From: Thiogranum sp.
GTDB lineage: Bacteria; Pseudomonadota; Gammaproteobacteria; DSM-19610
DNA length: 64,000 nucleotides
Direction: 5' to 3'
NCBI GenBank assembly: GCA_030148915.1
Contig: JASBSN010000090.1
Coordinates: 38,163-102,162 of the forward strand
Part shown: piece by piece, positions 29,555 to 39,827 of the stretch
Numbering within the stretch: the first letter of the stretch is position 1
How the letters are laid out: each line of letters starts with the position of its first letter
Notes under the pieces: model-generated
Seen by the model: the letters and a program-made list of their open reading frames with translations, nothing else
What the model was told of the DNA's origin: nothing
Databases searched by the model: none
Made by a program: the position numbers and the translations under genes

Positions 29555-32451
29555 AGTCGCTGAGGCTCCCGACGGCAACCTACCGTCTGCAGTTCAACCG
29601 CGACTTCACCTTTGCCGACGCCACTCGCATTGTCCCCTACCTGAGCGCCCTGGGTGTCAGTCATGTCTATGCCTCGCCGTTTCTCAAGGCCAGGGCCGGC
29701 AGCCCGCATGGTTACGACATCGTCGATCACAACGCCCTGAACCCTGAAATCGGCGACCAGGCCAGCTTTGACGCCTATATTGAAAGCCTGGAACAGCACG
29801 GCATGGGCCAGATTATCGATATCGTCCCCAACCACATGGGCGTCGGCGGCGACGACAATGCCTGGTGGCTTGACGTCCTGGAACATGGGCAGGCCTCTCG
29901 GTATGCGCCGTATTTTGATATCGACTGGCACCCGGCCAATCAGGCCTTGCACAACAAGGTTCTGCTCCCGGTGTTGGGCGACCATTATGGCAGTGTCTTG
30001 GAGAGCGGTGAGCTCAGGCTTGAATTTGACTCGCGCGAGGGCGCTTTCACCATCCGCTATTTTGAGCACCTCCTGCCCGTCGACCCGCGAACCTACCCGC
30101 AGATCCTGGCTTTTCGCCTCGATGAGCTGGCGCAGAAAGTAGGCGCTCAATCTGAGGCGTATCGCGAAGTGGTCAAGCTGATCGCCGCCTGCCGCGCCTT
30201 GGCGCGTCGCAGCGAGGTTTCGACGACACGCCGCCAGCAGCGTCATGAGCGAGCATCCTCCTGCAAGCACAGTCTCGCCGAACTGGTTCGCCGTCATGGT
30301 GAGATCGCGGTATTCATCGAGAGGAATGTGGCGCTGTTAAACGGTGTTACCGATCAACCCAAAAGCTTCGACCGGCTGCATCGGCTGCTGGAGAAGCAGG
30401 TCTATAGGCTGGCCTACTGGCAAGTGGCCTCGGATGAGATCAACTACCGCCGCTTTTTCGACATCAACGACCTGGCCGGCCTGCGCATGGAAAATACCGA
30501 AGTCTTCAGCGCGACGCATCGCCTGGTCGGCCAACTGATCGGCACCGGTCGAGTGCACGGTCTGCGTGTCGACCATCCGGATGGACTGAGTGATCCCTAT
30601 GCCTACTTTTGTGACCTTGGTCGCATGGCCCGCGAGGCGGCGGCACCGTCGCGCGAATCTGACAGTGACGCTTTTTATGTGGTGGTGGAAAAAATTCTCG
30701 CCAGCCACGAGCGTCTGCCGGTTGACTGGCCGGTCGCCGGGACCACCGGCTACGAGGTGGCGCACCTGATTAACGGCTGGCTGGTGTTCGCGCCGGCCGA
30801 GCCGGCGATGAGTCGTATCTATAGGGGCGTGATCGGTCGCGAGACGGTGTTCGACGAACTGCTCTACGAGCGCAAGCAACTGGTTATCCGCAGCGCCCTG
30901 GCCAGCGAACTGACCGTGCTCGCCAACCTGCTCAGCGGTATCGCCCAGGCCGATCGCAAGACGCGCGATTTTACCTTTCACGCGCTGCGCGAGGCGCTCA
31001 GTGAGGTGGTTGCCTGCTTCCCCGTTTACCGCACCTATGTGAGCGCGCGGCGTATCAGCGAGGAAGATCGTCGCTATGCGCAATGGGCGTTGGTACAGGC
31101 GAAAAAACGCAGTACTGCCGTCGATATTCTCATTTTTGACTTTATCGGCGAGGTGCTGCTGCTCACCCGGCTTAAAACCTACCGCGCGGCGATTCGGCGC
31201 AGAGCGGTCAAGTTTGCGCTGCGCTTTCAGCAATACACCGCGCCGGTGATGGCCAAAGGCATGGAAGACACTGCCTTTTACACCTATAACCGCCTTGTGT
31301 CGCTGAACGACGTGGGTTTCGATCCGCGTGTCTTCGGCGTTTCCAGCGGTGCTTTTCACCAACACAATACGCGCCGGCAGGCAGACTGGCCCCATAGCAT
31401 GGTCACCACCTCGACGCACGACAGCAAGCGGGGTGAGGATGTACGGGCCCGTATTGACGTGCTCTCGGAAGTGGCCGATGACTGGCGCGTCCACCTCAAG
31501 CGCTGGATGCGACTCAATCGCCACAAAAAGCGCCTGGTCAACGATCAGCCAGCGCCCTCCAACAACGACGAGTACCTGCTCTATCAGACGCTCCTCGGCA
31601 CGTGGCCGGTCGCCACGCTTGGCCCCTCGGAGTTCAGCGCCTATCGGCAGCGCATCGAGGAATATATGCTGAAAGCCCTAAAAGAGGCCAAGGTACATAC
31701 CTCGTGGATCAACCCTAACGAAGAATACGAAGCGGCGACGCGCCACTTCATCCACGTCCTGTTGGCTGACGCGCAACACACGCCCTTTCTGGCCGACTTC
31801 CTGCCCTTTCAAGCGCGCCTGTGTCGTTTTGGACTTTACAACAGTCTGTCTCAGACGCTGCTTAAACTGACCGTTCCCGGCGTGCCCGATATTTACCAGG
31901 GTAACGAGCTCCTGGCGTTCACTCTCGTCGACCCAGATAATCGTCGCGGCGTCGACTACGACCAGCGCCGCCTGATGCTACATGCGCTCGCCGAAGGCAT
32001 TGCGGACGCTGAGCAGATCCCCACTTTTGTTCGCACCTTGGTCGAACACATCGACGACGGCCGCGCCAAGCTGTATCTGACCTGGAGAGCGCTGGAATTG
32101 CGGCGCCGGTGCCCGCAGCTGTTTAGCGAGGGTGCTTACACCGGTCTGGCCACTAACGGCGACCGGGCGGAGCACCTCTGTGCGTTTTCCAGGCACTACC
32201 AGGAGCAGGAAGTCATTGTGGTGGCGCCGCGCTGGTTTGCGCGCTTGCCCGAGGCCGGCCGGGCTCCGCCCTTGGGTATGCGGGTCTGGGGTGATACTAC
32301 TATTGCGTCGGCTGCCGACGCATCGAGGGGCGTTTATCGCGACATCTTTACCGGCGCGGAGGTGACGGTGACGGTGCTTGATGGCAGGCCTTGGTTGAGG
32401 GCAGCCGAGCTGTTTGCGCACTTTCCAGTCGCCTTGCTGCTAAAACAATAG
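29551..32451 (+). CDS. treY: (1->4)-alpha-D-glucan 1-alpha-D-glucosylmutase (malto-oligosyltrehalose synthase)
   Basis: LPTATYRLQFNRDFTFADATRIVPYLSALGVSHVYASPFLKARAGSPHGYDIVDHNALNPEIG; PVMAKGMEDTAFYTYNRLVSLNDVG. GTG start overlaps treZ stop. Confidence 0.94.
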   Translation: MKSLRLPTATYRLQFNRDFTFADATRIVPYLSALGVSHVYASPFLKARAGSPHGYDIVDHNALNPEIGDQASFDAYIESLEQHGMGQIIDIVPNHMGVGGDDNAWWLDVLEHGQASRYAPYFDIDWHPANQALHNKVLLPVLGDHYGSVLESGELRLEFDSREGAFTIRYFEHLLPVDPRTYPQILAFRLDELAQKVGAQSEAYREVVKLIAACRALARRSEVSTTRRQQRHERASSCKHSLAELVRRHGEIAVFIERNVALLNGVTDQPKSFDRLHRLLEKQVYRLAYWQVASDEINYRRFFDINDLAGLRMENTEVFSATHRLVGQLIGTGRVHGLRVDHPDGLSDPYAYFCDLGRMAREAAAPSRESDSDAFYVVVEKILASHERLPVDWPVAGTTGYEVAHLINGWLVFAPAEPAMSRIYRGVIGRETVFDELLYERKQLVIRSALASELTVLANLLSGIAQADRKTRDFTFHALREALSEVVACFPVYRTYVSARRISEEDRRYAQWALVQAKKRSTAVDILIFDFIGEVLLLTRLKTYRAAIRRRAVKFALRFQQYTAPVMAKGMEDTAFYTYNRLVSLNDVGFDPRVFGVSSGAFHQHNTRRQADWPHSMVTTSTHDSKRGEDVRARIDVLSEVADDWRVHLKRWMRLNRHKKRLVNDQPAPSNNDEYLLYQTLLGTWPVATLGPSEFSAYRQRIEEYMLKALKEAKVHTSWINPNEEYEAATRHFIHVLLADAQHTPFLADFLPFQARLCRFGLYNSLSQTLLKLTVPGVPDIYQGNELLAFTLVDPDNRRGVDYDQRRLMLHALAEGIADAEQIPTFVRTLVEHIDDGRAKLYLTWRALELRRRCPQLFSEGAYTGLATNGDRAEHLCAFSRHYQEQEVIVVAPRWFARLPEAGRAPPLGMRVWGDTTIASAADASRGVYRDIFTGAEVTVTVLDGRPWLRAAELFAHFPVALLLKQ

Positions 32452-32512
32452 GCGGGTGTTCGGCGCGACTGTCAGCGCACCGCTGGCCTGCGGCGCTGCC
32501 AATGCGGTTGCT

Positions 32513-34675
32513 TTACGTTTCGTGCGGATACCTGATCAGCACCAGACTGCGCGGCGCCACCTGATAGGGGCTCGCCACCGGCTGTGGTGCATTTTCCGCT
32601 TTAGCTTCATCATCGCGCGAGGTGTCAATCAGCACGGCATCCTGAGTAAGCGCGGCGTCTTGCGCCAGGACGAATTCGACACTTTCATGGCTGGCGTTCA
32701 GAATCAGCATGAAGGTATCGTCAGGTTCTTTTTCACCTTGTTCCGTCAGATGGTAGACGCCGGCTTCGCCGCTCAGCAGCAGGCCGATGCAGCGGGCGCC
32801 GACCCGATGCCAGTCCGTCTCGCCCATTTCGTGGCCATCGGACTTTAGCCACATGATATCTTTGGTGGTGGTGCCGGGAATTTCGGCACCGTGAAAGAAG
32901 CGATGGCGGTGAAAGACAATGTGCTCACGGCGCATTTTTATCAGTCCCCGGGTGAAGGCGCCAAGCGCCTGGCCGGCATCGTCGATGCCTTCCCAGTCGA
33001 GCCAGGTGATTTCATTGTCCTGGCAATAGGCGTTGTTGTTGCCTTGCTGACTATGGCCGAACTCGTCGCCGGCAAGCAGCATGGGAAGCCCCTGCGAGAG
33101 GAATAAAGTGGCGAGCAGGTTGCGCTTTTGCCGCTGGCGTAGCGCGAGTATATCGGCATCGTCGGTCGGACCTTCGGCGCCGCAGTTCCAACTGTGGTTG
33201 CTGTCGTTGCCGTCGCGGCCGTCTTCCTGGTTGGCTTCGTTGTGCTTGTCGTTGTAGCTCACCAGGTCGGTGAGGGTGAAGCCGTCGTGGGCGGTGATGA
33301 AGTTGACGCTCGCCCAGGGGCGCCGGCCGCGCCGATCGTAGATATCGCTGGAGCCCGACATGCGTGACGCCAACTCCGCCAGCTGTGCCTCATCGCCTTT
33401 CCAGAAGCGGCGCACGGTGTCGCGATACCGGTCGTTCCATTCCGCCCAGCCGGGGGGGAATCCGCCCACCTGGTAGCCCGCGTAGCCGATGTCCCAGGGC
33501 TCGGCGATCAGCTTGACGGTAGAGAGCAGCGGGTCCTGGGCAACCGCGTCGAGAAAGCTCGAATGCTCGTCAAAGCTGCCGTTAACGCGGGCCAGCGTCG
33601 TGGCCAGATCGAAGCGAAACCCGTCGACGCCCATCTCTTCAACCCAGTAGCGCAACGAATCGGTCACCATCCGCAACACCGAAGGGTGTCGCAGCTCCAG
33701 GGCGTTGCCGGTGCCGGTAAAATCGTTGTAGTAGCGCTGGTCGTCTTCCATCAGATAATAGTAGGATTTGTTGTCGATGCCGCGCATCGACAGCGTCGGG
33801 CCGAGCTGATTGCCCTCGGCGGTGTGGTTATACACCACATCAAGAATCACTTCGATGCCGGCATCGTGCATCAACTGCACGAAGGTCTTGAACTCGGTGA
33901 TGCTGCCCCCGGCGAGGTAGTCCGGATTCGGCGCAAAGAAACCGATCGAGTTATAGCCCCAGTAATTGCGCAGCCCCTGCTCGATCAGATGACGGTCCTG
34001 TATAAAGGTGTGTATCGGCAGCAGTTCCACCGCCGTGATGCCCAGCTCCTTGATATAATGTACGGGCGCCGGAGAGGATAGGCCGTCAAAGGTGCCGCGC
34101 ACGGCCTCCGGTACCTCGGGGTGGCGCATGGTGAAGCCGCGCACATGCATCTCATAAACAATCGTCTCGTGCCACGCGCGCTTGGGCGCTCCCTGCTGTC
34201 CCCAGGTAAACGCCGGATCGATAACCTGGCAACGCGGCATGAACGGCGCGCTATCGCGGGTGTCGAAAGACAGGTCCGCATCCGCGTGGCCTACCGTGTA
34301 CCCGAAAAGCGCGTCATCCCATTGCAAAGAGCCCTGCAGCGTTTTGGCGTAAGGGTCCAGCAGCAGCTTGTGATGGTTGAAACGGTGGCCCTGTTCGGGC
34401 TGGTACGGCCCGTATACGCGGTATCCATACAGCTGGCCAGCGCGCACATCGGGCAGATAGCCGTGCCAGATTTCGTGGGTGAACTCGGGTAACGGAATGC
34501 GTTCCAGTTCGTGCTCGCCTGTCGCGTCGAATAAACACAACTCGACTTTTTCGGCGTGGGCGGAAAAAAGCGCGAAATTGGTACCGGACCCATCCCAGGT
34601 CGCCCCCAGGGGGTAGGGTAGGCCGGGCCAGACACGTTGCTTGGGCTGCGCCATGGATTTATCTTCCTGATTCAT
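32513..34675 (-). CDS. glgX: Glycogen debranching enzyme / isoamylase (GlgX/TreX)
   Basis: VWPGLPYPLGATWDGSGTNFALFSAHAEKVELCLFD; LLDPYAKTLQGSLQWDDALFGY; NYWGYNSIGFFAPNPDYL; DGFRFDLATTLARVNGSFDEHSSFLDAVAQDPLLSTVKLIAEPWDIG. Confidence 0.95.
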   Translation of the reverse strand: MNQEDKSMAQPKQRVWPGLPYPLGATWDGSGTNFALFSAHAEKVELCLFDATGEHELERIPLPEFTHEIWHGYLPDVRAGQLYGYRVYGPYQPEQGHRFNHHKLLLDPYAKTLQGSLQWDDALFGYTVGHADADLSFDTRDSAPFMPRCQVIDPAFTWGQQGAPKRAWHETIVYEMHVRGFTMRHPEVPEAVRGTFDGLSSPAPVHYIKELGITAVELLPIHTFIQDRHLIEQGLRNYWGYNSIGFFAPNPDYLAGGSITEFKTFVQLMHDAGIEVILDVVYNHTAEGNQLGPTLSMRGIDNKSYYYLMEDDQRYYNDFTGTGNALELRHPSVLRMVTDSLRYWVEEMGVDGFRFDLATTLARVNGSFDEHSSFLDAVAQDPLLSTVKLIAEPWDIGYAGYQVGGFPPGWAEWNDRYRDTVRRFWKGDEAQLAELASRMSGSSDIYDRRGRRPWASVNFITAHDGFTLTDLVSYNDKHNEANQEDGRDGNDSNHSWNCGAEGPTDDADILALRQRQKRNLLATLFLSQGLPMLLAGDEFGHSQQGNNNAYCQDNEITWLDWEGIDDAGQALGAFTRGLIKMRREHIVFHRHRFFHGAEIPGTTTKDIMWLKSDGHEMGETDWHRVGARCIGLLLSGEAGVYHLTEQGEKEPDDTFMLILNASHESVEFVLAQDAALTQDAVLIDTSRDDEAKAENAPQPVASPYQVAPRSLVLIRYPHET

Positions 34676-34866
34676 TATCGCGCGACGCCGGGGTGTGCAG
34701 GCAGGGTTTCACACCCACACCCGTACCTTGGCCTGGCGCGGTGTTGCGTAAAACCGCGGAAGCGGTTCGCGTCGCCGAGCGGTTTGTTCACTATAGCGGA
34801 GGAAACTAAGGCAAATCGGCTAACGCGGCAAGCTAATAATGCTGTCAGTCGATGCCTACCCGGGGC

Positions 34867-35643
34867 TCAGGTCTGATCCCGTCTCAGGCTGCGGTAGGCG
34901 GTGGGGGTGATGCCCATGTGGCGGCGGAAAAGGCGCGAGAATTGCGACGGGTCATTGACGCCCACCGAGCAGGCGATATCCAGCACGGAATGACTCGTGG
35001 TGTGCAGAATGCTTGCCGCCGCGTCCACCCGCAGGCGCACCAGATAATCACGAAACGTCATGCCTTGTTCGCGGCGGAAGGTTCGGCTGAACTCGCAAAC
35101 ACTCATACAGCAAAGTCGCGCAACATCTGACAGGGTGATCTTCTCATGCAGGTGTTCGCGCAGGTAGGGAATGATTTTATGGGTACGGTCTTTCAGCGGG
35201 GTATCTATGCAGATGGCATGTTCCGCGACGCTTCGGTCGGGCATCAGCATTTTGCGCGGTCGCTGGCCGTTGTTTTGGTTAAGCACCGGGAGCATCACGT
35301 TGAGCCGACGAATAATCGCCGTATCGCTGGCGGGTTTAAGGAAATAATCCCACACCCTGGTGCGCAGCGCCCAGATGGCCAGTTCTGTGGACGGGTTATC
35401 GGTCAGCATCAGAATGGGCACGGAAGGGTGTGAGAGTTTTGTTTTCTGTAACAGCGCCAGTTGGGTGGGATCGGGATAATCGAAGTCGAAACACAGGATG
35501 TCGGGGTCCAACTCTTGGATAATCGCCGGCAGCGCCTCCAAATTCTGGCAACGCTGCACCTGGTACCGATCGCAAATATCCCGTGGGATGTCGCGCCCGG
35601 CCTCGGTCAAACAGTCCAGCCAGAGAATCAATGGAGGCGGCAT
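34867..35643 (-). CDS. Receiver-domain/AraC-type DNA-binding response regulator
   Basis: Receiver-like N-terminus with CFDFDYPDP, MLTDNPS and YFLKPAS; C-terminal AraC HTH (ITLSDVARLCCMSVCEFSRTFRREQGMTFRDYLVRLRVDAAASIL...DPSQFSRLFRRHMGITPTAYR). Confidence 0.87.
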   Translation of the reverse strand: MPPPLILWLDCLTEAGRDIPRDICDRYQVQRCQNLEALPAIIQELDPDILCFDFDYPDPTQLALLQKTKLSHPSVPILMLTDNPSTELAIWALRTRVWDYFLKPASDTAIIRRLNVMLPVLNQNNGQRPRKMLMPDRSVAEHAICIDTPLKDRTHKIIPYLREHLHEKITLSDVARLCCMSVCEFSRTFRREQGMTFRDYLVRLRVDAAASILHTTSHSVLDIACSVGVNDPSQFSRLFRRHMGITPTAYRSLRRDQT

Positions 35644-35981
35644 GTAGCGGTTCCTGATCGGGTTCTACAGCGGAATGTTTCCAGTAAAACAGCCCATTCA
35701 CACGGGCAAAGGATCTCATCGCGTACCCCTAGCAGATGAGCCATAGCCGACGAATATTCCCGCAATTTCACGCGCCCGCAAAAAAACCTCAGCTCCGCAA
35801 ATAACACCTAGACCGGCGACGCATTGTCCCGTATCAATCGGGTGGCGCCGCAACGCAGACAGGGCGTGACCCCGTCGTTCAGTGTCCGGCAGCTCCCGGT
35901 ACACCGACAGGCGGATATGACTATAAATAATGCTGGCGATCAGAAACCACCAAACCAGTCGGCAGGAACGGAGAAATAATC

Positions 35982-38123
35982 ATGAGAAGAAATCGTTGTT
36001 TGTTAATCACTTTGCTGGCCAGTAGCATGGCGGCATTGTCGCTCGCCAGTCCAGTTGTTCTGGCCGGCGGGAAATCCAAGCCACCGAAATCCGGCACCAT
36101 TACCCTGATGCAGCTCCAGGATGTGCACGGCCATATCGCCCCGCACTCGTCGATTTTGAAAAACGGCGTCAAGGACCCCAATGCCGGCGGTGTCGCCAAA
36201 CTGGCCACGCTGATCAAGCAGGTGCGCGCGGATAATCCCAACAATTTGCTCTTGGGGGTGGGGGATACCACACACGGCAGCGCGGAGATGCTGTTCACGC
36301 TGGGCGATGCCATTATGCCGGTGCTGAATGCTCTGGACATCGACGCCTTTCTACCGGGTAACTGGGACTTCGGCTGGGGGCCGCGGGTCTATCGACAGCG
36401 CTTTACCCCGAACACCAGCATCCAGCTGGCGCCAAACAACCGCACCACCGTGGCCTGGAAATATCCGGCCGGTACCGGGTGTAACGTGCCGGGCGGGCTG
36501 AACGCGACGACCTATGCAAGCTGTCACGTCACCAAGGCCAACTTCCCGACTGTGGCGATCAACCTGTATAACTACAATGAAGTGGCCGGCGCCACCACAC
36601 CCGGCACACCCCTGGGCTCACGCGTGCATCCACCCTACGTCATCAAAGAGGTCGGTGGACAGAAGGTGGCTGTCATCGGTATCACCACCGACGTGGTGCC
36701 GCAACAGGCGCAGGCTTTCAACACCGGTTTTCGCTTCACCATGGGTTATAAGGAGCTGCCCATGGATATCGCGGCGGCCAAGGCCGAAGGCGCTGAGCTG
36801 ATCGTGGTGCTGTCGGAACTCGGACTGGCGAAGAACGTGCAGCTGGTCAAGGAGTTTCCCTCGATCAATGTCATGTTCAGCGGCCATACGCATGAACGCA
36901 CCCCGCAAGCCATCGTAATTCAACGGGACGATGACAATATCGGTATTGTCACCGAGGCCGGTGAAGACGATTTTCTCGGTCGGCTGGATGTGAAAGTGTC
37001 GGGCGGCAAGATCACCTCCTGGAATTGGGATCTGATCGAGGCCAACAGCGCTGTGGTTGAAGATCCCGCGATCAAGGCCATTGTCGATGAGGAGCGCAAG
37101 ACGTTCGTTTCAGGGCCGGACTTTGAATGCCATACCTTTGGCGTCAACGCCTTCCCGTTCGGCAAGGGACATACCTTGTGCGAACCGCTGGACGCCATCG
37201 CTGGCTATACCGATCCGACCATCGAGCGCTTCGATGTTCTGGAGGAAACGGCCAACAACGTGATGGTCGATGCGTTTGTGGATCTGGCCAGATCCATCGA
37301 TCCGAACCTCAACGCAGACAATTCGCTGTCCACCACCAACGGTTTCCGGTTCGACGTCACCGTGCTGGGCCGCGACGATGGCTTCTCCGGGGCGATCACC
37401 GTCGGCGATCTCTACGACTATTACCCGATAGGCGCGGCTATCGCCTTGGCGGAGTTTACCGGCGGACGCTTGCTGGATCACTGGGAGGCTATACTCAATA
37501 ATGTTTTCGACCCGAACCCCTATCGTCAGCGCGGCGGCTGGTTTTTGGGCTTTAGCAAAAACATGCACTTCGATATCGAGCTCAACGACGACTTCCCGCG
37601 CACCATCAGCGAGGGCAGACGTATCGATCTGGCTACCATCAACGGCAAACGCTTTGACCGTAGCAAGACCTACACAATGGCTTCGTGCTACCCGCACGGA
37701 AATCCCATTGACGAGGTGTGCAGGACCTCGGGCGCCACTAACGTGCGCTTCCTTGACGGCACCCGTGAAACCACGGGTCCCACCGATGTGTTCGGCAACC
37801 GTCAGATTGACGTCAACGGCACCTACGCCATTGTGGCGCCGGCCAACTCAGCGAACATCTTCGATCCGGTGCGCTTCAACAACGGCGTTAACCCCACCGG
37901 TCCGCTGTTCCTGAAGGTGGCGCCGGATAACTTTGTCCACCCGGTGGATGCGTTGCGTCGTTACCTTGCCAACAATGACGTCACCTTACTCCAGCATGGT
38001 CGGGGGCGTGTGAATGCGGTCACCGGCGTGCCGGTTTCCGAATTCGGTGGCGCAGGTATCGTGCAGCCGACGCAGGGTGCGGGGCCGGCCTGGATGAAGC
38101 GTGAGATTGTCCATCACGACTAA
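35982..38123 (+). CDS. Exported metallophosphoesterase, 5'-nucleotidase/SoxB-like
   Basis: Signal peptide; LMQLQDVHGHI, LLGVGDTTHGSAEM, GNWDFGWG, FSGHTHERTP, C-terminal 5'-nucleotidase domain (TNGFRFDV...ITVGDLYDYYPIGAAIALAEFTGGRLLDHWE). Confidence 0.82.
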   Translation: MRRNRCLLITLLASSMAALSLASPVVLAGGKSKPPKSGTITLMQLQDVHGHIAPHSSILKNGVKDPNAGGVAKLATLIKQVRADNPNNLLLGVGDTTHGSAEMLFTLGDAIMPVLNALDIDAFLPGNWDFGWGPRVYRQRFTPNTSIQLAPNNRTTVAWKYPAGTGCNVPGGLNATTYASCHVTKANFPTVAINLYNYNEVAGATTPGTPLGSRVHPPYVIKEVGGQKVAVIGITTDVVPQQAQAFNTGFRFTMGYKELPMDIAAAKAEGAELIVVLSELGLAKNVQLVKEFPSINVMFSGHTHERTPQAIVIQRDDDNIGIVTEAGEDDFLGRLDVKVSGGKITSWNWDLIEANSAVVEDPAIKAIVDEERKTFVSGPDFECHTFGVNAFPFGKGHTLCEPLDAIAGYTDPTIERFDVLEETANNVMVDAFVDLARSIDPNLNADNSLSTTNGFRFDVTVLGRDDGFSGAITVGDLYDYYPIGAAIALAEFTGGRLLDHWEAILNNVFDPNPYRQRGGWFLGFSKNMHFDIELNDDFPRTISEGRRIDLATINGKRFDRSKTYTMASCYPHGNPIDEVCRTSGATNVRFLDGTRETTGPTDVFGNRQIDVNGTYAIVAPANSANIFDPVRFNNGVNPTGPLFLKVAPDNFVHPVDALRRYLANNDVTLLQHGRGRVNAVTGVPVSEFGGAGIVQPTQGAGPAWMKREIVHHD

Positions 38124-38180
38124 CAGGTAGTTGCAGCAGCAATCCGAATCGGTCCGCAAGGGCTGAGGGAGGTTGGTTGA

Positions 38181-38218
38181 ATGCCCGGCGGAGCGGACTC
38201 CGTCGGGCATTTTTTTTT
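38181..38218 (+). terminator. Rho-independent terminator
   Basis: ATGCCCGGCGGAG-CGG-ACTCCGTCGGGCAT followed by T8. Confidence 0.9.
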
Positions 38219-38242
38219 GTGTTGGCGATGACCCGCGCGATG

Positions 38243-39622
38243 TCAGGAGCCGGGGCGGGCCTGATTGGAACGGCGCGATGAACGACCCTGGTGGGGCCGC
38301 TGGCGCTGACCGGTGCCGGGCTGTTGGGCGCCGCCGGCGGCTGATTTGCGCCGTCCGTGCTTGGCCTTTGGCGAGGGGTTGTTGCGTTTGTCATTCCCGC
38401 CGCTATTGCCGTTGTGATTCGACCGGCCGCCGCGGGCCTGGCGCTGTTTGAATACCGGTTCCGCGCGGATGGAAGGATCCGGTGCAAAGCCCTCGATCAC
38501 CTGTTGGGGGATTTCGGTCTTGATCAGACGCTCGATATCGCGCAGAAAGCTGCGTTCATCGATACACACCAGAGATATCGCTTCGCCGGCATTTCCGGCC
38601 CGCCCGGTGCGCCCAATACGGTGCACGTAGTCCTCCGGCACGTTCGGCAGTTCGAAGTTCACCACATGCGGCAACTGATCAATGTCCAGCCCGCGCGCGG
38701 CAATGTCGGTCGCCACCAGCACGCGTACTGCTCCGCGCTTGAAATCGGCCAAGGCACGGGTGCGGGCGCCCTGGCTCTTGTTGCCGTGAATCGCCGCGGC
38801 GCTGATGCCGTCTTTTTCCAGATGCCCGGCGAGCTTGTTGGCGCCGTGCTTGGTGCGGGTGAAGACCAGCACCTGCTGCCAGTTCTGGGAGCCGATCAAG
38901 TAAGACAGCAACTCAGCTTTGCGCACACGGTCTACCGGATGTACTAGCTGCGTGACGGTTTCCACCGTCGTGTTGCGGCGCGCCACTTCGATATACACTG
39001 GGTCGTGCAGCAGCCCGCCGGCGAGCTGACGGATTTCCTCGGAAAAAGTGGCCGAAAAGAGCAGATTCTGTCGTCCGTCGCGGCCGATCGGCGGCAGCAG
39101 CGCGATGATCTTGCGGATATCGCGAATGAAACCCATGTCGAGCATGCGATCGGCTTCATCGAGCACCAGGATTTCCAGCTGCGACAAGTCGACAGTCTTC
39201 TGGCCGATGTGATCGAGCAGCCGACCGGGTGTAGCGATCAGAATGTCGACGCCGCGGCGCAGTTGCGAGATCTGCGGGTTAATGCTCACGCCGCCGAAGA
39301 TAATCGCCGAGCGCACCGGCAGATGCTTACCGTAAGTGGCGACGCTTTCGCCGACCTGGGCGGCCAGTTCGCGTGTCGGCGTGAGGATCAGCGCGCGTAC
39401 CGCGCGCTGCTTGCCGGGGCGCGGTTTCGTGTGCAGTCGGTGCAATAGCGGTAACGTGAAGCCCGCGGTCTTGCCGGTGCCGGTCTGGGCGCCGGCCAGC
39501 ACATCGCGGCCTTCGAGAATCACCGGAATGGCCTGACGCTGCACGGGGGTCGGCTCGCTGTAACCTTCTTCGGACACAGCGCGGACCAGTTCGGCGCTCA
39601 GGCCGAGTTCTGAAAATGACAT
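38243..39622 (-). CDS. rhlE: DEAD-box ATP-dependent RNA helicase (RhlE-like)
   Basis: [83 protein letters not shown]; basic low-complexity C-terminus. Confidence 0.93.
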   Translation of the reverse strand: MSFSELGLSAELVRAVSEEGYSEPTPVQRQAIPVILEGRDVLAGAQTGTGKTAGFTLPLLHRLHTKPRPGKQRAVRALILTPTRELAAQVGESVATYGKHLPVRSAIIFGGVSINPQISQLRRGVDILIATPGRLLDHIGQKTVDLSQLEILVLDEADRMLDMGFIRDIRKIIALLPPIGRDGRQNLLFSATFSEEIRQLAGGLLHDPVYIEVARRNTTVETVTQLVHPVDRVRKAELLSYLIGSQNWQQVLVFTRTKHGANKLAGHLEKDGISAAAIHGNKSQGARTRALADFKRGAVRVLVATDIAARGLDIDQLPHVVNFELPNVPEDYVHRIGRTGRAGNAGEAISLVCIDERSFLRDIERLIKTEIPQQVIEGFAPDPSIRAEPVFKQRQARGGRSNHNGNSGGNDKRNNPSPKAKHGRRKSAAGGAQQPGTGQRQRPHQGRSSRRSNQARPGS

Positions 39623-39827
39623 CTTGGATAAAGCTCCTGGAATGGCCTGCGCGGAACGCCCGCGCTCGGTCTAGGCGGAATTCACTTGGGATAAAAGAGA
39701 TCGAGGCAGGCCGGTGAGACGACTGCCAAGTTACGACGCAGACCGAAGTGCGCCGGAATGGGCCGCAGTGTAGCAGGATGCGCGCGCGACTGCGCGGTTT
39801 TTTTTATGCTTTTGGTAACACCGCGCT

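Noticed and set aside
30337-31524. 395-aa minus-strand ORF inside treY
   Set aside because: Shadow ORF; treY motifs run through the region on the plus strand.
39784-39812. GCGCGCGACTGCGCGG-T8 hairpin downstream of the RimK-like gene
   Set aside because: T-run is on the plus strand while flanking genes are on the minus strand; no plus-strand transcript to terminate is evident.
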